64,000 nucleotides of DNA from Pyxicephalus adspersus (lineage: Eukaryota; Chordata; Amphibia; Anura; Pyxicephalidae): positions 34,893,482 to 34,957,481 of the forward strand of contig NC_092859.1 of assembly GCF_032062135.1 (NCBI RefSeq). The letters run 5' to 3'. Positions within the stretch are counted from its first letter, which is position 1. Every line of letters begins with the position of its first letter. A program made the position numbers and the translations under genes. The notes beneath the pieces are model-generated. The model was not told the origin of the DNA, made no database searches, and was given only the letters and a program-made list of their open reading frames with translations. Shown piece after piece: positions 1 through 10,646 of the stretch.

Positions 1-165
1 TTTTTTGGTGATTCTGCAAGCAAACCTTCTGTCCAAGGGTGACAACGCTAATTTACTGCACTCCATATTTGCCCCTAGGCTGCTCTGATTTGGACAAACA
101 CCTTCACTTCTTTTCATAAGATAGGAATGAGATGTTTAATGTGTGTTTATATGTATGTATGTGTG

Positions 166-168
<3 letters not shown>

Positions 169-201
<33 letters not shown>
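169..201. repeat. (TA)n microsatellite
   Basis: An uninterrupted run of about sixteen TA dinucleotides follows a TGTATG-rich lead-in (about 140-168), which suggests growth from a mixed TG/TA tract. No gene is associated with it. The apparent repeating Ile-Tyr open frames here are artefacts of the repeat. Confidence 0.95.
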
Positions 202-203
<2 letters not shown>

Positions 204-233
204 CTACTGTTAAAAAAGCTTCTATCTTCTTTG

Positions 234-238
<5 letters not shown>

Positions 239-286
<48 letters not shown>
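239..286. repeat. (AT)n microsatellite ending in assembly gap
   Basis: A perfect AT run of 48 bases stops at the first N. The true array length is therefore unknown. The gap probably exists because the assembler could not cross the dinucleotide array. Confidence 0.95.
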
Positions 287-802
287 NNNNNNNNNNNNNN
301 NNNNNNNNNNNNNNNNNNNNNNNNNNNNNNNNNNNNNNNNNNNNNNNNNNNNNNNNNNNNNNNNNNNNNNNNNNNNNNNNNNNNNNNNNNNNNNNNNNNN
401 NNNNNNNNNNNNNNNNNNNNNNNNNNNNNNNNNNNNNNNNNNNNNNNNNNNNNNNNNNNNNNNNNNNNNNNNNNNNNNNNNNNNNNNNNNNNNNNNNNNN
501 NNNNNNNNNNNNNNNNNNNNNNNNNNNNNNNNNNNNNNNNNNNNNNNNNNNNNNNNNNNNNNNNNNNNNNNNNNNNNNNNNNNNNNNNNNNNNNNNNNNN
601 NNNNNNNNNNNNNNNNNNNNNNNNNNNNNNNNNNNNNNNNNNNNNNNNNNNNNNNNNNNNNNNNNNNNNNNNNNNNNNNNNNNNNNNNNNNNNNNNNNNN
701 NNNNNNNNNNNNNNNNNNNNNNNNNNNNNNNNNNNNNNNNNNNNNNNNNNNNNNNNNNNNNNNNNNNNNNNNNNNNNNNNNNNNNNNNNNNNNNNNNNNN
801 NN
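287..802. other. assembly gap (N run)
   Basis: There are 516 consecutive undetermined bases. Left flank is (AT)n. Right flank is GAAAA followed by a G run, then a further short (TA)n at about 859-870. Open frames that cross this gap are meaningless. Confidence 1.
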
Positions 803-1734
803 GAAAAGGGGGGGCTGTCTTATTTGATGGCCCTGCCTTATCATCGGGGAAACACGGTATATATATATATCAGTTTTAGTTTCAACATAGATACTTTGTC
901 TTCTGTGTAAGGTTTCTGAAAAAAAAATGTTCTCAATAACTTTAGCAGTAATCCCATTTTTATCAGTTAGGCAAGTAAACCATTGGCCAAGTGGCAACCC
1001 TACCTTTGAGCTAGTTTGTGTTCCTGGGAATGATAAGAACACTGCTTGCGAACCAGTTGCTAACCTATTCTATTTTTTTCTGCTGTAAAATTATTAATAC
1101 AACCTAAATACTGCTGCAGTGCCAATCCGATAAGGTTCAGCAGTTTGGCATCGTTGCTGTTTTCTTGCTTTAAACAGCAGCCTTGGACCACTTCCAGCCA
1201 ATTATGTCTTCATTCAGGTACAGCTCAGCTGCTGATGTTTACACCAATAAAAAGCAAACATTTGTTTTCAGGTCTGTTGCTTTAATAGTAATACAACACT
1301 ACTGCATCAGGATCCATATACCAACACAACAGTCCCATCTTTATTCTTTATTTCCATTCTTTATTTATGCCCATATATAATTACAGCTCCATAGAACATC
1401 TGCCTCTTTCGGCAAACCTTATCAGTATTTTCCAAATTTCAATGTGTACTTATCCGAATAATGGGCTTAGTAAAGAATGTAATCTCACCTGCTGTCAACC
1501 TATTTGGAGAGCTGTATTCCTAGGCTTCAATAATCTTTACAAAATGGAAACAGGTGGCCAAAGTTGCCAGTTTGAACCTTTTTTCATTGGTTGGGTCAAG
1601 CTGAAAATCAGAATGAATAACATTGCAACTGCTGGGTCTGTTTTTGAAAATTCTTTTGTAAAAATAGACTTGAACTGTATGAAACTGAACTCTTTTGTAA
1701 ACAGTAATACATATGAATAATAAAAAAGAGGAAA
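803..1734. other. non-coding, no feature recognised
   Basis: AT-rich single-copy-looking sequence with a G8 run just after the gap and a short TA run at about 859-870. The small open frames (for example 65 and 117 codons between 1183 and 1720) have no recognisable domain and ordinary AT-rich composition, so I do not call genes. Confidence 0.6.
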
Positions 1735-1945
1735 GAAAGCTTTTTGTGGTAAAGATCAAATCAATGTATTCAAAAAAATTAATGTAATTTACAAAGGTAC
1801 ATATAATTATTGTAGCACAACTGTATGTGATACTTTACATAGGCCAACAAAACATAGAAATTGACAAGTAGGGGTGTCCTATTAGGTTTCAAGACGCGTT
1901 TCGGCCCCAGAGGGGCTTCTTCAGGGGATAAGGAAGACACTTGAG
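1735..1945 (-). mobile_element. retroelement-like repeat fragment carrying the hammerhead-like motif
   Basis: The block around the GC-rich hairpin at 1893-1924 differs sharply in composition from its AT-rich surroundings. It reads as a fragment of an interspersed repeat with its sense on the minus strand. Boundaries are approximate: no target duplication or terminal repeat could be seen. Hammerhead motifs of this type are established components of Penelope-like retroelements in animals, and amphibians carry many, so a Penelope-like remnant is the leading guess. No reverse transcriptase or GIY-YIG coding sequence was recognised nearby. Confidence 0.4.
1893..1924 (-). ncRNA. hammerhead-ribozyme-like core
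   Basis: On the minus strand, CTGAAGA (1924-1918) matches the conserved CUGANGA box. A 5-bp stem GCCCC/GGGGC follows (1916-1912 with 1908-1904), closed by a 3-base TCT loop. Then comes GAAAC (1902-1898) and finally GTC (1895-1893), the expected cleavage triplet. The element in place of stem III is ACGCGT (1899-1894), which is self-complementary. That fits the very short or dimer-forming stem III described for Penelope-like hammerheads. Against this, the first pair of stem II would be an A-C mismatch and I see no convincing stem I in the immediate flanks. It is probably a decayed or minimal motif, or a chance resemblance within a repeat family. Confidence 0.42.
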
Positions 1946-3268
1946 AAATGAACTGATAAGCACAAATTCATATAATACAAGTATTAGGCTTTATATGGGT
2001 GTATTTAAAGAATCAATTTTATTTGGTTTTAGCATCTTAGTCTAGTGTATACTTATACAGCAGGGCTTGGAAAGGGAAGGGAAGAAACAACATAAAGGGC
2101 CATGTAAGTGTGCTGCAGTGCAAAGAGCACGCTTATAAGGAAAGAAAGGAGTAGCAGATAGATAAGCTTTTCAATGCAGCGTTCACCCTTCTCCAGCCAT
2201 ACATAACATGGAAGTAGAAAGGGAACCTGTAAGTACAAGTGTAGCAGATAAAGATCAGGTCCCTTCCTGTCCCTGGAGTCTAGCTATACAAAAATGTAAA
2301 AAAGAAAATCTTAGGGAGGGTTGGCAGGGGTGTTATTATTTGATTTGACGTAGCAGAATAGTGCTTTGGTTCTGGGTCAGGTGACCTAAAGCTAGGGTAT
2401 TGTTGGCTGTGGTATTGGCGGTCAGTGTCACCAGCTTTTCACCTTTCTCTTTTACCCTCCCTATTTTTATGAGCACTTATGTTTAGGACTTTTTTTAATA
2501 TTATGTAAAAGCTGAAACAAAACGCCTACTAATGCACTCATTTATCCTGGTGTTCATCTTGTGCAACCGGCTGTTTGATTCACTGAATACCTTTGCCAAA
2601 TTTTTGGGGCTAATAATGACTGTAGACAACTTTACATCATGTGTCAACAGGTTTTTGGCTTGTGCCTATGGCATACATTTTAAATGCCTTTAAGATCATT
2701 CAAAATTCATTGATCTGCAGTTGACCTCCTACTGAGTTGGACTTCTCAAAGGATTGTGTGGATAAGCTAAATTTGTCTGATAGGAAAGGAAGCCCGCCAA
2801 CACAAGACTTGTAACCTCACCTGATGATACTGATGATATGTGACACGTCTGAATGTAGTAGTTAGTTTGACTGATTTTATAGTAAATATTTAATATTAAA
2901 ACAGCTTACCTTTTTTGTACTCCATAAACCAGTGTATAAAATGTTTTTTAACTATGTGCTATTGATTCTCTTTAACTAAGACATAGACCTGTCATTTCAG
3001 TAGATTTAGAAGCTAACTGAAGAACTAGATAATAGGGTTCTTAAAACAGCAGAAAAACGATATTGATAATGACATACAACACTGCATATGCTTTGCACGC
3101 ATGTAATTTTCAAGATGGACTTGCTTCTGTGATCGAGTGCTTCAGAGTAAAGATAAACACACAGCAAGCATACCAGCAACAGTGCTCTATAATTTGTCTT
3201 CTCTCACATATGAATGCATTATCATTTCATCTATATATCTATCCATCTAGGTAATATCTATCCAATTA

Positions 3269-3270
<2 letters not shown>
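1946..3270. other. non-coding, no feature recognised
   Basis: AT-rich sequence with mixed composition and no long open frame. I see no terminal repeats, no tRNA-like boxes and no recognisable protein similarity. Confidence 0.55.

Positions 3271-3271
<1 letters not shown>

Positions 3272-3309
<38 letters not shown>
3272..3309. repeat. (TA)n microsatellite
   Basis: About 19 perfect TA units, preceded by imperfect ATCTATC-type repeats from about 3228. Likely polymorphic. Confidence 0.95.
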
Positions 3310-3311
<2 letters not shown>

Positions 3312-3490
3312 GAAATATATAAGATTCTTGGAACAGCAGAACTGCATGTACACCACCCCTCTGTGTGTAGCCATCTGGCCTTCGTTGGGACACTTAAACA
3401 CATCTTTTCAGTTCCAGGTAGAACTAGAAGGCAATCGGGGAATGACATCTTTCAGTCAATAGCAGAATTTACAATGTAGCGTTGTTTTCA

Positions 3491-3542
3491 TGCTACACCA
3501 AGCAGTTCTTCCAAAGCACCACACAAAGTGCTTGGTGTAGCA
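3491..3542. repeat. 14-bp perfect inverted repeat (hairpin)
   Basis: TGCTACACCAAGCA at 3491-3504 is the exact reverse complement of 3529-3542, with a 24-base spacer. The arms do not extend further. The arms could fold as a stem-loop in RNA or extrude from DNA, or be the ends of a very short decayed MITE. No obvious target duplication flanks it. Confidence 0.75.
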
Positions 3543-3549
3543 CGAAATC

Positions 3550-5560
3550 GGTTGGCCTGTCCTCAGCAGCTGATGTATTGTTATGTCTACTGGATAATTT
3601 GCCATGTTGAATAAGGATTCCTCTTTCACAGATCAGTGAATTTCTGCTGATTGAAAGGTGTGATTTCTTGCTTTTCCTGCAGAGATAACTGGAAAGTGCT
3701 TCTGTTTGGATGTTCTGTATAGTCCTTGGTGAATGCTCAGCACTTGGCTTGCTCATGAATCAAGCCTTATGCCATTACACATTACCAGATTTTTGGATTT
3801 GATATGGCTGCCAATGTCAAGTCGGTCAAAATCAAGCTTATTTCTTTATATTGTACCATGATCTTTTATGGCATTTTACAGTACAAATACCATCCAGTAT
3901 ATAGCCATATGAGCTTACAATCTAATTTCCTTTCCACAATTCCATATACAATTCTTATCTATATCTACATTCATTTGGTCCCTGCCTGCATCAGAAATTC
4001 CATATAATTGTATTATCCTGTAACCCTATTAGGTGGCCCAGAGATTTTCTGCTATTACCGTTCATTACCAGTCATTTGGTTCTGTGATCATTAGCATTAG
4101 TTTATGTCTCTGCCATGTGAAACAGACCCTGAACAGCACAGAACAAATGCCTAAAGAAAAAATCTATTGTAATATTAAGAAATGTGTTTATTTTACCAGA
4201 AAAATATAATGTACTTGGAAATCATTTTAAACTCTATCGCTAAGAAAAGTCTACTATGGAAATTATTTCTTCTACAAAATGTTTCCATTAGTGGATCATT
4301 TTAAAATTCAAGGCATGATTAGCAAGTGAAAATTAGTTTTATTGAAAATTAGCAACGGTTTGTTTAGTTGGTACAATCTGAAGCAATATAAATCTGCTTT
4401 CTGAAGTCCAAGAAAATTTGGCTGCATTTTAGAGTATTCACCTTCACTCTGTCACCCTGCAGCTACATAAAAGATTATGTAGGGAGGTGAGGGTAGGAGG
4501 AAAGGAGCTGGGCCAGCATAGAGAGTGTTTAGACGGTGCCAGAAGAAGAGAGGGCTTTTACAAGCAAGGAGCCATAGGGAGTCCTGCACTAGTGTTATTT
4601 TATATTACAGCAAAATGAATAAACTTTGTTAAAACACTGCAAAGAAAAGGTGATTTCTCTATTCTGTAACCTGCCTTTTTAACAACCAAAGCCAACCCAA
4701 AAGCCTTTCAGTCACTGTGAAAATGATTGTCCTGTGCCTCAAGGTGTTGTTTTATTATTTAGGAGAGGTCTAGAACATCATACTGTGATTAAAGCATTGA
4801 TTGAAACATGCAACCCATCCAGCCTTCTTGATCTTCAATTCAAGACTGTGAAATTGGTTTTAATGGTTCACGATAGGATGAAAATTATTATTAATTACCA
4901 GATTTAGTTCAATGATTGAGTGGAATAATGTATGACAACATTAGTTTAGCTACATGTCAAGGTACATGGCATTACCTATATAAACCATTATAAAGTATTC
5001 TTCATCTAGTAGTGGCATTAGGTTTTTACCAGACTCTTCCAGCTGACGACCAGAAGTGGAGCCATTGACCATATACATTGGCCTGCTGTATATCCATTGC
5101 AGGATTTTTATGAAAATATTTTATCATGAAAATTCAGCCTGCTGATGGCTCTGGTTAACCATCTACAATATATTTTATATGTGAATTGGCTTTCAGGATT
5201 GCCAGACCTGAAAATTATTAGCTAGATCCATTTTGTCAGGTTCCTTGTCTCTAATGACAAGGGACATGAACAGATTGAAACAAATACTCAAATCTAACTA
5301 ACAAGCTGCCATAATCACAGGGGTGACCTATATCATTCAGTCTCAGTTGGTCTAATTTGATAATATGGTGCAGTAACCCAAGGCAGCCAATCCTCCTTTT
5401 ACCTAACGACTCCAACATGCTAAAAGCTTTCTGGTAGGTTGCCATGGGTTAGCATCCATTACATTTTTAACTAGATTATTGTAAAGCTTGTGTGCCCCAG
5501 TGAGGAAGACTTATAATTTAGCTTTCCAGTTCCAAAATTAATTTAGAATAAATGCAGATC
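3550..5560. other. non-coding; contains one copy of a dispersed repeat
   Basis: AT-rich non-coding sequence. The only structure I can support is the repeat at about 4479-4558, which is listed separately. No exon-like open frame is present. Confidence 0.55.
4479..4558 (+). repeat. dispersed repeat, copy 1 (partner near 59.6 kb)
   Basis: This stretch shares the string GCTGGGCCAGCATAGAGA and the following pattern TTAGAC..TGCCAGAA..AGAGGGCT with 59557-59626, in the same orientation. Weaker similarity continues downstream for about 100 bases. Two diverged copies 55 kb apart indicate an interspersed repeat of unknown class; no terminal repeats were visible. Confidence 0.65.
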
Positions 5561-5960
5561 CAGCAGTTGTCTTGTTTACCCAAATGTGCCGCTTCTTGCA
5601 GGCTGTCAGCTGCTTCCCTGGCAATTAATTTCCCTAATGCTTCTACATTAAACAAGTCCGTTTCTCCAAAGATGCTCTAATTTGTATCCTGCCCTGTTTG
5701 TCATCCACATGATTTAGCTATGTGCGCGGTAAAGCCTTGACACCAGCCTCTGGGGACAATGGGTGAACAGTTCCCTGCTTCAGCAGTCCTTGGGACTTTT
5801 TTCCCCTTTCTTATTGGTCTGTTGTATTATGTGGCTGACCCAATCCTTAGTGACAGCTTGTCGACCTGATTAATGTAGACTCCTGAGAATTGTTATCTGC
5901 CGTCTGATTGATTCACTGCATCAATGTAATTCTTTTCTACATTTCCCATAGTGAATACAG
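5561..5960. promoter_or_regulatory. candidate conserved non-coding element
   Basis: This stretch is more balanced in base composition and more complex than its surroundings. It contains several homeodomain-type cores (CAATTAATTT near 5620; GATTAAT near 5868; TGATTGATTCA near 5906). It has no repeat signature and no useful open frame. Texture of this kind is typical of developmental enhancers, but that is inference without alignment. Confidence 0.28.
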
Positions 5961-8900
5961 TAAACAAGGATGATTTAGCAAGTAACCAAAATATGTAATT
6001 TTTCAGATGCTGCCTGTAAGAAATGTACCGCTGTAGAAATAAGTTAAAGCTTAAAGGGCCAGATCACGCAAAAGCTGTGCCTGATGGGTTAATCCAACCC
6101 TGGCTTACTTTTTATCTTAAAGATTTCGAAAGTAAAATCTGGACATTTTGAGTGGTCCCTATTATGTTTGCCTGTTCTGATCTCTGTAATAAATAAAAAA
6201 TCCATCCAGAAGAGTGGGAAACTCTTGTAATGGCCACATCAGTTTTATATTATATTAAGGAAATCTGAAAATCTGAATTAATTTGTGTTTTTTTAATAAT
6301 GTCTTGAATTCAGTTTTAATAGAGAGGGTTGGCACAGACACAAAATGTATGAGAATAGATCTGTCTAGAGTGCACGTTGGCTGCCATCCCATTGTCTGCA
6401 AAATAGCAGAAAACGGTAATATCCATTGACAATATTTCTCACATTTTCTGCTCATAACATATTTCTTGTGTAATCTCTCTTATGTTTCATCACCTTTTCT
6501 TCCCACGTCTTTGCTTTGCCTTGTCCTTCTGCAAGGCTGCAGAAGAACATACGTAATTGTCACTGTGTGTCTTAAACTGTGCAGCTTAGAGATGTTATAG
6601 AGAAGACAGTTATTTCAGGAAATCTACAAACCATTTCTACATTCAGACTGGTTTATTAGAAAAGGGAATGTACAGGCTTAGTAGTTTTTAAAACAGCATG
6701 TTTAAAGACCAGCATCATGTAAGTGGTTATATCATTCTTTATCTGATCACGTTTAATAACACATATTTTTAGACTTTATATATAATGGCAAATAATTAAA
6801 ACTCATGTCAGTCCCAAAGGAGAGAATTCCCTCCATTATCTATCCCAAAGGCACAACAAAAAGCTAAAGGCAATCCCTCAAAAGTGAGGAGTATTTCCCT
6901 TTTTGACAATAATCTGGAGATATGTCCTGTCTTAGGAATTTTTTCTTTACTATTTGTTTCACTAACAGCCATAAACAGTAATCAGGACATTCAGATAGGG
7001 TAAAACTCCCAAGTAATGATACAAACAGCAATAAAACATTACAGTGGTTCCAACACTTTATTTCTAAGTCTAAAAATTATTTTCAAAAGTTGTTTTGCAA
7101 GATGCACATTTTATTCTTATTTACTAGTAGAGGATGTTATATAGATAGATAGAGGATAGATATTTATTCTGCAGCGGAAGTGCCAACCTGGTGCTGGGCT
7201 TTCTTATTAGACATCCTAGCATGTGTTTATTAACAACAATTCAATCTGTTGATTAATAATGAATCATTTAATATTAAAAATGATTATTTATAACCAATGA
7301 ACAATCCGCTCAGGAAACCTTGTATGGAATCAGGGATGTCATTTTTGCTATTAATAACTGAAATGCGTTTTCTCCACAGCAAAGCTCAAGTTTCGGCTTT
7401 CAGAAAAATGTCTAATTTTGACATTGTGGCAATTCTACCAATTCAAGTCAGATTTTCTGCAATGAATTGCCATTTATTCCAGTGTTCACAAAAAAATATA
7501 TAGAATGTAAAAGTCTTTCAAGGTGGCAGACTAGGTAATCGAGCTGTATTGCGCCTGTCACTCAGATGCAAGTGTGGCTGCCGTCGATGTGAAAGTTAGA
7601 CTGGCTGATAATCAGATCTAGTATGAAAATTACTTTTTAAAGCTTCTGAGCATTTTAATGTAGCAGAATCACTATGCAATTTGCAAGAGCGGAGTCCGAA
7701 GCCAAAGAGATGTAGCTGAACAAAAGTGCTGTCAGGGAAGTTTTTTAAAATGTTAAAAAAAAGCCATATAATTTGCTATGAAGGTCAGGCAGCGACACCT
7801 TTAAGATGACCTTTTTTGCAGATTTGACAAGGCTCTGTGAGACTGTATGAAAACCCATCTCCCTAAATAACTTGCTAGTTCATTTTGAATTTGCCCTCCG
7901 CTAAGTATGTACTCTCTGGAGCTGCAGGAGTTTAAAAATGGAAATAAAATATGATAAATATAGAGGGACCTTTGCTATGTCCTAGAGCACTATTTCTCAA
8001 CCAGTGGTGCATGAACCCAAGGAAATCATTGTAGTAAATGAGTAGGGTAGATATAAATAATGAACTCTGGGCACATAACTAATGCCAACTAAGAAAAGAC
8101 CTAATATTTCTGGTTTGAAGCTGAACTGAAAAGTAAATGTGCCTTGTGGAGATCAAAGCACAAATTTAAACTTTTTATACAACGTTCTCATTCACTACTT
8201 CCAACTAAATATTCGTGTAGGCAGTGAATGGACCTAAATAAGCATTCACTGTCCTCTGTAGCTGCAGGCACTGTGCAGGACTTAATCCTCAAAGTTAACA
8301 GCAAATGCACTGAATTGCTTTCATAAACAACTCAGTTCCCCCCCTTTAAACTTCAATCTGTAATGCAAACGCAACCATGCCCTAGAATGAAAGTGCCCTA
8401 GAAGTGGTGAACAGACAAGCCAGTTTGGATGACTTTGGTACTTTTGTGAACTTTGAGGAGGAATTGGTGCTTGGTGTCTGCAACTACGAAGGGCAGTGAG
8501 GACTTTGGGTAACACATATGACTATTTTGTTACATTTTGGCAAAAAGTTGATTTCTAATTGATAGAGTGGATATAGAGGGAACCTTTAGTGTAATTGGCA
8601 GATTGCTCAGAGTAGTGTGTATGTCTTTACCTACCCCAGACAAGTTTTGTCGCTCTCATATGCCTCTTGAAGTGGTTCTAACAAAATAAAAACAGTAAAA
8701 TACAATCACCATGCATCACTACACACCACTGTATATGAAAGCAGAAAAATGGATTTCGTTGTATAACTACAAACTATAAATAGAAACTTGGTTTACAAAA
8801 TGCTAGAACACAAACATACTATTATTATTTAAATTGTGCTTGTTATATATTTACTTTAAAAGTGTTTTCCTTCACATTTCCACAGTTATTAACATTCTTT

Positions 8901-10209
8901 TGAAAAAAGCTTTCCAAAATGTTCCGAACTGCTGCTTTTTATGGAAATTTCTTCCTGACATTGAGTACACCGATGAAGATGCTCGGTCGCACTAAGCTAT
9001 GGTTTGATAATTACCTAAGAGTCTGCTAATTGAGAATTGATTGTATTTTATGATCCTGTGTTCCCAGAATAACTGCAACGCAGCTGACCATTAATTTCAA
9101 CAAGTCAACCAGGAGATAGCGAACATTTGTATCGAATAGCAAAACTATGCCACTGCTTTTAATATTTAATTGTAATGATCCCTGCCAAAATAAAAAAAAA
9201 ACAGATAACTATAAGAAACTAAAACACTGCTGGGGATAAAATGACTTTATTTCAGTCAAGGTCATATCGAACAGTCTGTAAACTCTCTTTAGACAGTCTT
9301 CAGATTCTTCAAAGAAACCTTGACTGAGTGCCTTGTCTCACATTCAGAATCTGAATATTCTAAGAAAAAACATGAGCAAAGTAAGAGCTTTAAAAGTGCA
9401 TTTTTTTATATTGGGGGAGAGTGGCAGAGAACACACAACACACGTATTGCATTCAAAATTGCCTATTATCTTTATGATTGTCCTTGAAACCAGCCTCTGG
9501 CTTTGGGTGAACTGTAGCATGTTTGGTGTCAGTAGAGACCTTTTAGTTTTTGCTTTAGTCATCAGACCCTATCTGTGAGTGAGAGAAGGCAGAAACAAGT
9601 TTTTAGGTAGATTAGTTTACATTAAAGAAGTACAATGCAACAATTTTTTCTAATCATCACACTTGCAAGGTCAAGATAACGAGCGAAAAAAAAAAGAAAA
9701 AATAGGATTAGTTCATTTTTTTTTCTCACTGAAATTTTGAAACATTAACTTTGATAGAAAAACAAACCATGGGTGTTGTGATGCGTTATGCACCCTGATT
9801 AAAATCTCAGCAAGAATAACACAAATAAAGCAATGCCTTCTTCCCTATGCTGCAAGTGACAACAGCACCCCACCATTTGGCTTAAATGTGTTAAGGTAAA
9901 GGTCTATCCAAGGATCAGACTTGCAAATTTGCTTACCATTGACTGTGCTAAATGATTCTCTCTTTGGCTTCCCTCCTCCACTTATGTTTGCTTAGCGCAA
10001 GTAGGTGACCAAATTTTTTAGAACTACTGTAAAATATGTGCCACTGCACCATCTTCTCTATGTTTTTTGCTCTACTAATGGCATATCACCACATCCTAAG
10101 CAGTACTCTAACCTATGAAGCTTCTCCCATCAGCCAATTTACAATGCAGGTTCTGCCATTGTAAAGCTCATTTGAAGTGTAGCAGTTCATTATTAACAAA
10201 AATCAAGAC
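5961..10209. other. non-coding, no clear feature
   Basis: AT-rich sequence with a short imperfect (ATAG)n tract at about 7140-7160. A stretch at about 7985-8030 (TTTCTCAACCAGTGGT) resembles a hAT-type transposon end, but a partner end was not found. The sequence at about 7510-7640 is complex and CpG-containing and could be conserved non-coding DNA. Small open frames of 60-80 codons have no recognisable domain. Confidence 0.5.
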
Positions 10210-10212
10210 TTA

Positions 10213-10643
10213 AGCTAGGTACACACAATAACTATCGCTAGAACAAAAACGAACAATTACGGCCAATCAACGATTATGCATGATTATATTTGAACAATCA
10301 TATTGTGCACAATTCTGTACATGCTGTAATGATTTGATCGTTCAAATATAATCCACCAATAGTGTACACAGGTTAGATACGATCGTTTGAACGATGCAGG
10401 GAGTGACATGTAAAGGAGAAAGTGTCTTGCAGAAACATGCACGATCACGGAACGACTGTACACACAATAGATAGAACAATCGTCGGCTAATCAGACCTGT
10501 CGTGACGGACGTTCATTTACAATGACAATCCTTGTTCGTCCGCGTCGTTGGTCACTTTTTTTGTGAACGATTTTCGGCCAGTCTTTTGTCGTTCGTTTCC
10601 AATGATAATTAATTATTGGAAGTGTATACTCTTGTGTATAGCT
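10213..10643. mobile_element. PIF/Harbinger-like MITE, copy 1
   Basis: The 5' end AGCTAGGTACACAC and the inverted 3' end (reverse complement AGCTATACAC) are flanked by TTA on both sides (10210-10212 and 10644-10646). A 3-bp TWA duplication is the hallmark of PIF/Harbinger insertion. The 431-bp body is full of ACGATCGTTC-like motifs in both orientations and has no transposase. It is the same family as 55246-55662, with similar length and shared internal blocks such as CACACAATAGATA and GTCGTTCGTTTCCAA. It is more diverged than that copy, so presumably older. Confidence 0.85.
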
Positions 10644-10646
10644 TTA

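Noticed and set aside
104..1042. Long open frames (231-312 codons) across the start of the window
   Set aside because: They consist of TA-repeat Ile-Tyr strings and 516 undetermined bases.
7985..8060. hAT-like terminus (TTTCTCAACCAGTGGT)
   Set aside because: No partner end or 8-bp duplication found; could be chance or a heavily decayed fragment.
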